From: Telmatactis stephensoni
Taxonomy: Eukaryota; Cnidaria; Anthozoa; Actiniaria; Isophelliidae
Direction of reading: 5' to 3'
Length of the DNA stretch: 64,000 nt
Assembly (NCBI GenBank): GCA_029948255.1
Contig: JALIZF010001541.1
Coordinates: forward strand, 62,001 to 126,000
Each line of letters opens with the position of its first letter. Position 1 is the stretch's first letter. This document shows, piece after piece, positions 1-11,800 of this stretch. A program made the position numbers and the translations under genes. The notes below the pieces were generated by a model. The model was not told the DNA's origin, searched no databases, and was given only the letters and a program-made list of their open reading frames with translations.

Positions 1-300
1 TACTCTCGTCCAATTTCAAACTCTTTGAAATCCCACTCGTTCAAATTTGTTCCAAATTGCACTCGAAACCATATGATTTTCTATACAAACAATTCTCGGA
101 AACATCATATCTGAAGACATTTTCAAAATCCCGCTCTGAAAATGACCGTCACTTGTTTGGATCGGTACCGGAATGTCTACGGAATAAGTCGTCAGTTTGA
201 TTGGGAAATAATCGTGAAAACGATAGCTACTGGCCATGGATCATTCTTCATAAGAATACCCAATATTCTACAGTGTTTCCTTGGTCTAAGTTGCAATTTA
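1..300. other. 3' flank of the first DUF885 gene, no gene seen
   Basis: This stretch lies just downstream of the stop codon of the minus-strand gene ending at 301. A 73-codon minus-strand open frame exists at 16-237, but it has no recognisable domain and no splice context. It is probably 3' UTR or intergenic DNA. Confidence 0.5.
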
Positions 301-3300
301 TCAAACTAAAAACCCAGGTCTAAACCTTCGAATCATTTCACCAAAATAATTGACTTTGCTATCACTAGTATATCGTTTTGGTGGGTTCAGCACATCATCA
401 CACCCAGCTTCTTTGTTGTTGAGTACACAGCTTGCATACTTGTCCATCGCCTCTTCGACGTAACCAAGTGTCGCCCATCCGTGGCGTAAAAGGTGGAAGT
501 GAAAATCTTTGATGTTGAATTTGTTGCCCAGTTTTTTCTTGAGTTTTTCTCGTATTTTAAGTATTTGTATCCGTCCATAGATATAGCTTATGGATTGAGC
601 AGGGATGCTTTGGTAGCGAGTTACCTAAAAACAGTGACAACATTTAGCACAACCTCTATTCAAACTCTGGTGCAGGAGGGTGGGGGGGGGGGGGGCTTCT
701 CTCTTGTTTTAGGTTTTGAATTCTTGAATGTCCCACTATGCTGCCTTTTTTGGCGTCACGAACGCCACAGATCAACCGAGGGATCAGGTTGCCGGTCAGC
801 ACTGATTTGCTTTTAGATTCACTAGGAAGAAAAGCACTCACAGAGACATTGAGCACTTAGTTGAAAACCATTTGACTAAAAGTCTGTTTCTTCTTTATCT
901 AAGCGATAACCCTGTATCATTTTCTTTTTGTAATAATTGATTAGTTTGTGCTTTTGTTTTATTTTAGTCTCCTTCCCCGTTCGCGGGCCGGGATCACACC
1001 AGTTTATAGCAGGATGAAAGTAGCTATCGAAAAAATTGTACTTTTTCGAATCGAGCAACAAGTAAGTTTTCCCTCCACGAAGTTTTACGTCTCACTGAAT
1101 GTTGATATCATTCTCGATGCATTAAAGGATTGATATGAAGGCATCTTATACTACTTCAAACCGAATCAGTACTCAGTACCAACTTTACCATGTAGTTCTT
1201 TTGTAAAGTTAGTGCCAGTGGTTTTACTATCGTACCTGATTTTTCTGTCTCTGCTTGTCCAGCAACATATACTTCGAGGCTATTTTCATCGCCTCATCAA
1301 GTGGCATATTCTTGGTATGTAGTCCTACATCTATTACTAGACTTATAGCTGGTATCACCTATAAAAAACACTTTACTAAGTCAATGATGATGATGATGAT
1401 TATTATATTATATGATGATGATGCTGATAATCGTGGTGATTATAATGATGATAACAATGGCTAAGCCTTTTCGTTACTATGGTCAAAGCTAACAAAGATC
1501 ATGTTCAGATACAGAAGGCCCATGCATATTCATACATACATGCCATTTCTTTACTTCAAATTTCATCAGTGGAATATCTTTGTAAGTATCTGTCTCGTCT
1601 GCAATGAGAGGATTTTCTGCATATAACGCCCAACCTTCCGCGAAAGTTAAGAAAAATAGGTATGTAGACATCCATTTGACTACACCTTGGTCTTCGTGCG
1701 AAAAATACTCAAAATATCCTTGAACCTGGAATGCACAGTAAGAAATTAAATACTGGTAAGACCCGGACACATTAGGCAACATTTTCTGTAACTTCGCGCG
1801 AAACAGTGTTACATCGTGTGTCCACCCCTGGAAATGGTGTGCACAACAGTTGCAGGTTTAGGATCGAGTTCTTTTTCTGCAACATTTTGAGTAACACTGC
1901 AGAGGTGGACACACAGTGGAACCGTTGCGCGCAATCGTACAGGAATGTTGAATCAAGTGTTCCTGGCTTTATGTTTTGCGACAAATGAATGATCATGGTA
2001 TTATTGATGAATCCCAACCTGTAAATGATGTCCTGGAATCATTTCATGTGCACTAACTGTCCATTCCTCTGACTTTGGACCCATCTTTTCGGGAAAGATA
2101 GGAATATTGTATTTGGCTGCATTGGTGCAGCTGGCATCCGTAAAGGTGTAGGAAGCTGCGGAAGAAGCTGGATTAAAGTCAGCTTGAGGGATCACGGGAC
2201 AGACGGGTATCGTTGCTTTTGGTCCAGTGAAGTGAAAATGTTTCATGACAGCATATTTTAAATCGCTGTTCAGCTGCAAGAAGAGCAAAATGGAGTTTTC
2301 TCATGAATGAGTGATTATTTTAAGAGCAAAAATTGTTGGGTGGAGGGAATGCCGACGACTCTAACTGCGACTGCGTAGAAGGAGGACATTAAAAAAATTT
2401 CCGCTGTGTTAACTCCACATACCTGTTTAACATACGCAAACCAATTATTCATGGCTTTCCATCGAACAGGACAATGAGTTTTTGCTTTTTTCATGGAGGA
2501 ACATTTGGCGTGTGCCTCTTTATTTGATTCTTCTTTGGGAATTGGTTGAGTATTGAAGAAATTACTTGGATTATTTATTTTGACTTGTATACTAGCTATT
2601 GCCCTATCGTTATCTGTCTCTCCAGTGATCAGCTTCGCCAGCCGATAGAGCTGAAAGACAAAAACCTTTTTTAATATTTTAAAGGGATAATAGTGTTTGT
2701 GTCTACTGTGCATGCGGCAGTAAACACTATGACATTATGTTGACAAATCTAGATTCTTACTTGATTTACATGCAGGATCCTGCTCCCGTTCTTTTCCAGC
2801 AAAAGTCAGAGTAAAATACGTGTCTTTAAATTGTATTCCCATTCCCAGCAGACGATTTCTCTTGAACATGCCGCAAATACTTTAATTAAAGATACGCAAG
2901 TCCCCATTACTTTCAAAGAAACTGAACTTCGTCAAAACAAGACTTAGGGGCCGTTCACACTACAGTTTTAGATCGATCTGAGTTCGATCCAGCTTAAAGC
3001 GATGTACTAGACTGGATCGATTATAATATACCAGCTATATTATTTAATAAACTTAAATACCTCATCATGACTTTTCTTTGCTAAATCATCGCCTAGTTTA
3101 TACAACTCGTCAGCTGTAACCTTTGTGGTTGTCCAGAAAGATAATAGTTTATCATAGGCCTTTTTACCATCCAGTGGTTCTCCAGTTGGTAGCTGACCCG
3201 TAGTACGCACAGTAGGCTTGTTGTTAACGTAAACGTATTTCAGTGGTAACGAACTCCATCCACTGGAGATGTCAGACGACACGCAGTGCTTACTGTAATT

Positions 3301-6300
3301 AGACTCCAGGTATCTGATGAATGAGGTATGAATTCCTTTTAAAATGTATATGCCAAAGGATGGTCTTACTGTCACCTTTTATATCTGCATTTCAAGGTCA
3401 AGAGGACTGGGGACTATTCTACCGGTCATCCTGTGTAATAGCTTTCAGTCCCTTTTAGCCGTGAAAGAAAATGGCGGATTATCGTGTTGTGACAAGATTT
3501 TTGCAATACAACCACAGGTAGCCCAAGCTCACTATTAGTGGCTATTTACAAAAGAATGTATGTCACTCAATAACACTCAAAATTTCTGTCTTAATTTTAA
3601 TAAAATTCCACGATACTTCTAGAGTGAGCTGTTCATGCTTTCTTCTAACCTCTGAATGAGTTTCAGCGAAATTCGTCGATTTTAACTGCTCACCCTAAGC
3701 CACTCAAAAATGGAGAGAAGGTAGGAAGCGATGGCCGACTCGAAGCCATCATACTGCTCAACTCCAGTCCAAATATCTTCCCGAAAAGTCGCTCTAGTTC
3801 AAAAATTCCTTCGCACAGGGTTGAAACGATAAATAAGCCACGTCCTCATGCCAGCCAAATCGAAGCGAAAGCCTTTCCAAACGAGCCACGGGACTTGAAC
3901 TTCGAAAAACTGTTCGCTTACGAGCAAAAGAAAATGCGTGACTGACCAAAGTTGTCACAACCAAACCGTTAAAAATTAGAGAGAGCCTGGGATCGAGCAA
4001 CAACTACTACTTTGACAGGCATATTTGATAAATATTATTCCTAATCCAAGAAGATATAGCTACATTACAAGAGTCTTGAAGTCAAATACGGTTGTAAAAT
4101 ATCTCAAAACATCGCAGCGAAGGTTTTAGAACTGTTAAAATATGTCCGTCAAAGTAGAAATTGTAGCTCGATCCCAGGCTCTCTCTAATTTTTAACGGTT
4201 TGGTTGTGACAACTTTGGTCAGTCACGCATTTTCTTTTGCTCGTAAGCGAACAGTTTTTCGAAGTTCAAGTCCCGTGGCTCGTTTGGAAAGGCTTTCGCT
4301 TCGATTTGGCTGGCATGAGGACGTGGCTTATTTATCGTTTCAACCCTGTGCGAAGGAATTTTTGAACTAGAGCGACTTTTCGGGAAGATATTTGGACTGG
4401 AGTTGAGCAGTATGATGGCTTCGAGTCGGCCATCGCTTCCTACCTTCTCTCCATTTTTGAGTGGCTTAGGGTGAGCAGTTAAAATCGACGAATTTCGCTG
4501 AAACTCATTCAGAGGTTAGAAGAAAGCATGAACAGCTCACTCTAGAAGTATCGTGGAATTTTATTAAAATTAAGACAGAAATTTTGAGTGTTATTGAGTG
4601 ACATACATTCTTTTGTAAATAGCCACTAATAGTGAGCTTGGGCTACCTGTGATACAACTTGACTGATACGCCTCTAGAAAAAGACAGCCTTCCCAAATAT
4701 GGTAAGTGCCTTTCCCTTACGGAATTGGAACTCACATAATTTATTGAAAAACACTGATCGAAGAGTAAACACGTTAGGTTGTAAAATCTTTAGCTGATCT
4801 TGTGCGCAAGAACTTGGGAGGCTTTTAAGATTTTACTCTCAAGTTCACAATACATTTGTTCAACAAATTCATGCCTCCATACCTCAACATTTGATGAATT
4901 GGCCTGCCAAGATGCACAACAAAGAATTCTTCCAGTGATTCGTTGACAGTCTTGCTGTATTTGGCTTTCCATTGCTGGGCTTCTTCGGATTTCATTTTGG
5001 ACATAAAGTTCCCTTGTAAAATTGGCTTGATGTTGGAATCATTTACGATGCCTTTAGAAGAATATTTAACATAGAAAAACAAGTTTAGGTAATAGACCAT
5101 TTTACGATTACATCTTGGTCAACCACAGCCTCGACTGTGCGTAATATATTCTTTGGAGTTCGGTAACAGCCCGTGAAAAGGCAATGAATGTACAGGAAGA
5201 AGTAAATGAACAAAGCAAATATATACTTTCGATCTCGACAGGTTTGTTCTTTGTTCATTTACACCTCCCTGATTCATTTTTGTGTACATTTCTTGCCTTT
5301 TCACGAGCTGTTACTAAACTGAAAAGAATATATTACATACAGTCGAGGCTGTGGTTGACCAAGATGTAACTGTGAAATGGTCTATTGTCCAAGTAAGAGG
5401 TAGGCAATTTTCTATTGTTCTACATCAATTTTAACTTCCCCACATAAGAATGTCTTAGTTTTCAGACTGATAATATATGAATGTACACCTATGACTAACA
5501 CATTTTTAAAATAAAAAGTGCAAAAATCCTCTAAATTTTGAAAGACTTGAAACAAAATAAAGTTAACTTTGTACATGAGTTTCGTATAATCATATGCATG
5601 CAAAACAATAGCCGAGAGATGCTTCCAATTTGTCATGTTCACTGCACAAATTTTTTTCTATTCTATGGCAAATTTTCATGTTTTAATGAATGAAATGGAC
5701 GGTTGAAACAATGTCACAATTAACACCTTTCTGCTTTCTTCGTCGTTTAGTTGCCTACATTACTTAACAATTTTCGAAGTAATGGCTTAATAAGAGAACA
5801 ATTATATTTGTCCATGTAATGTCATTTCAAAGCCAATTCTATACTTTTTGTACAACATGTAACAAATTCATAGTTGAAGCATTTCGTATGACTGAAAACT
5901 AAATATGAAACTGACAAAGGAAGGATCTTTCCCCCTCCACCCCCCTCACGTGGGTTCCCAAGAATAGATGGAATTCCAATTGCCCGACATTGTGACGTCG
6001 TGATGTCAGTTCCAGTCACAGTTCATTGACTTGTTTATTTACCCATGACAGCATTTTCATAGCGCTAGCGTCACTACATTAAGATTGTTATTTTGTCTCT
6101 ACTTTTCTCCATTCATTTACCAAGTAACTTCATCCACAAAAATATAATGAAAAATGTTGGGAAATGACAAACGAATTTAGTTAATTAGATCGCGTTTGTG
6201 TTAATATTATTAAGGTATTATGTAAGCTTATGAAAACGTCATTGAAAAGTATTATTTCGCTGTATTATTATATACAGCAGCTTTTTGAAAACATGAAAAT

Positions 6301-7254
6301 CGAAGTCATTACCTATAGCTGTCTTTAACTTAACAATTAACGTGTGATTTGCAGTGCAAAGATATCGACTTATCGTTAAACTCAGAAGATAATATGTGTC
6401 AATATATGTTGATTTAAGTTGTATATAAGTTTATTCTACCATTTTCATGTGATACATTACAATAGACCACTTGCTTAGATGTCACAAATATACTACTTAC
6501 CATGCTCTCCATTAACCTGCACTGACCGAAATGTTGACGCCATGGATTTCAAACCATCAACACACACCTCTACATTTCGCACCATCCCTGCAGCAATTCC
6601 AAGACGTAAGTTGTCAACATAAGTTCGAAATGCTTGGCCGGCTTCTTGTACCTTGATTTGAACTAGCTCTAAATCTTTGATCGTCACTGGTTTAAAATAC
6701 CCTTTCAGAGTTACCTGTAGCTCGCCAAGGACGATACACATAGGGGACCAGCAAAAGATATCAGGACCCAACAGCCAATCTCCTACGTAGTAATCGTAGC
6801 CGTATGGTACTCCGTAGGGAAACACATGATAAACCCAATACTTAGCTTGTGCAAGGACTCGTTTCTCAAACTGCTTGAGCTTTTCTGTCGATACTTCCAG
6901 GTTTTCCAGTTCCTTCATGAGCTCTCTAGAGGCGTCTGTTCTCTGTTTGATAAGCTGGGGCTTTGGATCATAGGGCTTGAAGTTTTGTTTGACTTCGTCT
7001 GCAGTGACACCGGGTTTAGCAGCGATTCTACTTGGATATAATTCAAAGTACTTTGATTGGACTTTAAGGAGAAGTTTTTCGAATCCAATGCGTTTTCCTT
7101 CTTCGGAGTGCTCCCATTTGGATGTAACAGGTGATTTATCTAGCTGCTTGTTGGACGTTGTGACTAACAATGCTATACCAGTATACATGCAAACTAATCC
7201 AACCAACACAGCGGCAGAAACAACGAGTATGATTAGTTTCCGAGATTTCTGCAT
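301..7254 (-). CDS. DUF885-family membrane metallopeptidase-like protein, copy C (763 aa, 8 exons)
   Basis: Exons read on the minus strand: 7254-6501, 5051-4883, 3313-3061, 2650-2423, 2273-2019, 1725-1540, 1358-1236, 624-301. All junctions are GT-AG and the sum is 2292 nt, 763 codons plus TGA. Residues about 7-31 are a hydrophobic segment after a short basic N-terminus, so a type II single-pass membrane protein with an extracellular catalytic part is inferred. The exon 5 end carries HEMIPGHHLQ (544-553) and exon 6 carries EGWALYAE (583-590); in DUF885 proteins these are the presumed zinc-binding HExxH-like motif and second glutamate motif. Substrate unknown. It is the third and most downstream of three tandem paralogues and is closest to copy B. 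Exon 7 is oddly divergent: about 44% identity to B against about 81% for exon 6. It also has S where A and B have R in the RLxxD-type segment. The gene may be active, impaired or recently decaying. Confidence 0.85.
3513..4651. mobile_element. Foldback element with 486-bp identical arms, 7-bp target duplication
   Basis: The left arm (3513-3998) and right arm (4166-4651) are reverse complements with no mismatch that I could find by eye, around a 167-bp spacer. Weaker inverted similarity continues into the spacer. The ends read CACAGGTAGCCC. The 7-base word atacaac directly flanks both sides (3506-3512 and 4652-4658), a target-site duplication. No transposase is encoded, so it is non-autonomous. 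It sits in intron 2 of DUF885 copy C. The superfamily is uncertain. Confidence 0.9.
5093..5384. mobile_element. MITE of a TAGACCATTT family, copy 1
   Basis: Terminal inverted repeats start TAGACCATTTTACG and end with the mirrored CGTGAAATGG-type sequence; the inner repeat around ACAGCCTCGACTGT is also mirrored. The same ends occur at 37354-37568, where the flank is a clean TTAA duplication. Here the flanks are gtaa and ttgt, probably eroded. It lies in intron 1 of DUF885 copy C. Confidence 0.8.
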
Positions 7255-8836
7255 GTTTTTAACAAGACAAGATTAAGAAAACCACGTATTTTACCTTCAA
7301 GTCCAGGACTAGAGACCAGGTCTCTCTAGGGAGTTAAGATAAAGGAGGAGGAAGTTAGAGAATGTGTGTCAAAACTCAAGTGAATCATGTACTACATAGA
7401 AATTTGCAGTCTGATAAGCATTAATCCCTATTTGCATAATATTTACGGATCACTGTGTTTATTTGTAAAAAGATGGCTCACCCGCTCTACTTTATGACAA
7501 GTCACTGGGAATTGTTTAGAAGTATTGATGTTTCATGTATGTTTCGTAGATTGTTTTTTGTTATACAAGATGCACTCTTTAATTATTCTTCTAAAAGCAT
7601 CAGATCATCTTTGTTCTTAAATCAGGAATCGTGAGAAACCTTTCACAAGTATTCGCAAAGTCTTGCTTATAAAAAATATTTAATTTTCACAAATAAACGC
7701 TAAAAAATAAGAAAAGATAAATTTGAATATCATCGCTTGTCTGTGGATTCGCAGACTTTTGGGAATGACCAAAACGTTTCAGAAAGACAATTTTGGACCT
7801 ACGTTTTAAGTGAAGTTGCTGTGTTGATCAATCCTAGAGACATTGCAGGGGCCTAGAAACTAGAGCCCAGTCTTACCCACGCACAACAAAAATAGTCAGC
7901 CCTTCCAATTCAATATTCCATTTTGTGGACTTGCTAACCAACTTACATGTTTACCATTGCAACTGTTGCTACGTAGGCTGTCATGGCAGCGGCTGAGCAT
8001 TGTTAACAATATACTTTGAAATGTATGTATTTATAGTAATTCAAGTCAGTTTTTTTATTATTTCTATGGGTTTTTTAATTTCCCATTATTCCATGTACAG
8101 TTCAACATGTGGACTTCAAGTTTTTATATTAAATAGAATAAACTATTTTCATATTTCCTCTTTTAGTATTCCCTTTTTTTACTTCTGTAAGCTTAACTAA
8201 AAAAGCTAAGAAATGTATAACGCCCGACAACTAAAACAACTATAATGTTATATTTCTGCCTTACACTGACAAGCAGTTCTAAGCCACTGCTTGATTTTGT
8301 TTTTGTTTAGCTAGACTTGCTCCAAGTATCACTCGTGAAATTTTACTGTTGCTTGGGCTCCCTGTTTTGTAATTCGGATTTCAAATCGGGCACTTCAGAT
8401 TACAAGACAAAAACGAGTGGCTAGTTTTTCTCTCAAATTACAGGAAGCCCGAGCAACAGAAAAAAATTAACGAGCGAGACTTGGAGCAAGTCTGCTATTT
8501 AGCACACTAAAATGCCGTCCGAAAACGCGTGACAGTGTTGCGTGCCGGTCACTGATAATTCGATAGCCGAATATCAGACGTTTCACAAATTTCCAGAGGA
8601 GAATTTGGCCAGTACACAGTTGTATTTCTTGGATGGAAGACTAATAACATATACAGAGCCTTTTCGTGTACTAAAATCTGCATGAAATTGAGATAGAGGA
8701 TAAGTCTGGAACTAGTTCACCATAGCCGTTGAGGAAATAGTTTAATGTACATATATATCATACTTCATTAGCTAGCATAGACTTAGAACTATATATGGAG
8801 CATATTTTTGGAATGTGATGGATATTAAAATACAGG
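7255..8836. other. Intergenic spacer between DUF885 copies C and B
   Basis: No supported coding region. It should hold the promoter and 5' UTR of copy C and the 3' UTR of copy B. The only structure I can delimit is the inverted-repeat element at 8312-8502. No convincing TATA box or polyadenylation signal was identified. Confidence 0.5.
8312..8502. mobile_element. MITE-like inverted repeat
   Basis: About 70 bp at the left (containing GACTTGCTCCAAGT) is repeated in reverse complement at the right (ACTTGGAGCAAGTC), with moderate divergence. No clear target-site duplication was found. It is an old non-autonomous DNA element or a foldback relic. Confidence 0.6.
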
Positions 8837-11800
8837 CTATAGAATTAAAAAACTAGGTCTGTACATTCTTTTCATTCTATACGAATCACTATCAGGTTGG
8901 TTACTACTAGTATATCTTTTTGGTGGGCTCAGGACCTCGTCACACCCAGTTTCTTTGTTATTGAGTTCACAACTTGCATACTTGTCCAACGCCTCTTCCA
9001 GGTAACTAAGCGGCGACGATCCTTGGCGTAAAAGGTGGAAGTGAAAATCTTTGATGTTGAATTTGTTGCCCAGTTTCTTCTTGACTTTTTCTCGTATTTT
9101 GAGTATTTCTAGCCGACCAACCATGTAGCTTATGGATTGGCCAGGGACACTTTGGTAGCGAGTTAGCTAGAGATAGAGAAAACACTACAATTATTATTGC
9201 TATCATTAACCCACCACCACCACAATACCACCACTACCGCCACCACTACCACCACCACTGCTACACCCACCACTACTACCAACATCATCACTACTACTGT
9301 ACCACTACAACCACCATCAGCAGCACCACCACTACTACCACTACAACCACCACTACCACCACCACTACTACAACCACCACCATCACCACCACTACAACCA
9401 CCATCAGCAGCACCACCACCACTACTACTACTACTACAACCACCACCATCACCACCACTACTTCCACTACAACCACTACTACCACCACCACTAACACTAC
9501 CACCTCACGATTATGAGCTTCATCTCCAGCTAGAATGTCAGTTTCGGAAATCATTACTGCCATCATCGTGTCATCATCATCATCATCAACATCATATGTT
9601 TCTTTATCACCAACCTCTTTATTCAGCCTGTCGTTGTTGTCCCACAAATACTTAGACATGATTTTCATGGCCTCATCACGTGACATGTCCTTGGTGTGAA
9701 GCGCAATGTCCAACATTAAACGTACAGCTCGCAAAAGCTAAAAAAAGAATACAACACTAGCCTCATGCACTGCAGAAATAATAATGATAAAACATAGTAA
9801 TAGCCATAGAATATAGACACTAAGGCCTAGGGCAAACGTCGAATCTAAGTCGCGTCGAATACATTTAAAATAGGTGCGACAAAGAGTCGACTTCATTCCA
9901 GCGTGGTAGCAAACGTCGCACCTGTGCCGAACCGCTGTCGCATTATCCGACTTGGCAAGTCGAACCCATGCTAGAGTCGAATCAATTAATTTGAGTCGAA
10001 TTTAATTGCAGCAAACGTCGCACCATTCATGCGCTTATTTCAAAATAAATAGGTTCGACGAATTCAATTCGACTAAGATTCGACGTTTGCCCTGGGCCTA
10101 AAAGTGTGCAATACTTTGCACTATTTAGTACTAAATAGCACTAGAATGATTCTATTTAACCCATGAAAAACAGGTGATAAAGAATAAAAGAATACAATGG
10201 ATTTAGAGTCTACTTCTATTAATAGTTTGCCAAGCTTTCACTTGTTAGACAAAATCACTGTACTTAAACAATGAATTAATAAAATAATAGAATTAGCATA
10301 ATTTAGACTATTCAGTACCATTTATGTTTGTACTTTTGTAATAATTTAACTTCAACTCCTTAGAATTACTAGTCAAATAAGTTTTATCTTTTATCGACGA
10401 TTTTTACTTGATTTCAATGAAGTGAGCTTACCTGCCATTTCAATGCTTCGAACTTCATCAATGGAAGATTTTTATAAGTATCTGTCTCGCTTCCAATAAG
10501 AGGATTCTCTGAATACAACGCCCAACCTTCCGCAAATGTCAAGAAATAAATGTATGTAGACATCCATTTGACTACACCTTGATCTTCGTGTGAAAAGAAC
10601 TCGATATATCCTTGAACCTAGCAATGTAATAAAAATGTATAGTGAGTTATTATACTGTCGTCAAAAGGTGATGATATCATGCAGTCTTTATAATTATGTT
10701 GACATTGTTGTTGATGATGATGATGCTGGTAGTGGTGTTGGTATTGGTGATGGTGGTGGTAGCGTAAGATGTGTTGGAAGACGGTACAGCTGCCGATGAT
10801 ATTGGCGAAAGATGTTGGTGATGATGGTGGTGGTGGTGGTGGAAGATGATGATGGTGTAATATATCGGAAGATGGTGCAGCTGCTGATGATATTGGCGAA
10901 AGATGTTGGTGATGATGATGGTGGTGGTGGAAGATGATGGTGTAAGATGTATCGGAAGGTGCTGCTGCTGCTGATATTAGCGAAAGATGGCGATGATGTG
11001 GTGGAAGATGGTGATGTGGCGTAAGCTGTGTCGGAAGATGGTGCTGCTGATGTTGGCGAAAGATAATGATTATGGTGGTGGTGGCTGTGGAAGATGGTGA
11101 TGGTGACGGCGTAAGATGTGTCGGAAGATGAGGCTGATGATGATATTGGCGAAAGATGATGATGATGGTGGTGGTGGAAGATGGTGGTGGTGGTGATGTT
11201 ACTAGTATTGAAATTGCTGTTAAAGATCTTCCTATTCACAATGATGATGAATATGATTGATGATAATGATAACGATGATGATGACGTACATTTAAAACCG
11301 AACCTGTAAATGATGTCCTGGAATCATTTCATGTGCACTAACTGTCCATTCCTCTGACTTTGTACCCATCTTTTTATGAAAGAAAGGAATAAAGTATTTG
11401 GCTGCACTGCTGCAATTAGCATCCGACTCGAAATACGTAGCTGCAGAAGTGGCTGGATTAAAGTGAGCTTGAGGCATCACGGGACAGATGGGAACCGTCG
11501 CTTTTTGTCCAACGAAATGAAAAAGTTTCAGTATGTTAAACTTTAAATCGCTGTTCAGCTGAAAGAAGAACAAATTGAAATTGGGCAAGCAGTTTCTGTA
11601 GTGGTCAATTGTCAGTAAGGTTACAGTGAGGAGACGAGCCCGTTAAAAAAGCTTTACCAAGGCGGAACATAGAGTAATGGAATGTGGTGATACCTCACGA
11701 GGCTTGATTGAATGCAAACACTAAGGGCGGGCAAGTTGAGCCGGAAAAGGGAAAGGGTGGCCAATTTGAGCCGGAAAAGGGAAGGTTATCGAGAAACATT

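Noticed and set aside
9197..9734. Proline/leucine frame on plus and polyvaline frame on minus
   Set aside because: Both are the (ACC)n array. Only 9615-9737 on the minus strand is a real exon of copy B.
10694..11239. 181-codon minus frame rich in S, T, H and P
   Set aside because: Translation of a GAT/GGT array inside intron 5 of DUF885 copy B, confirmed as intron by exon phases on both sides.
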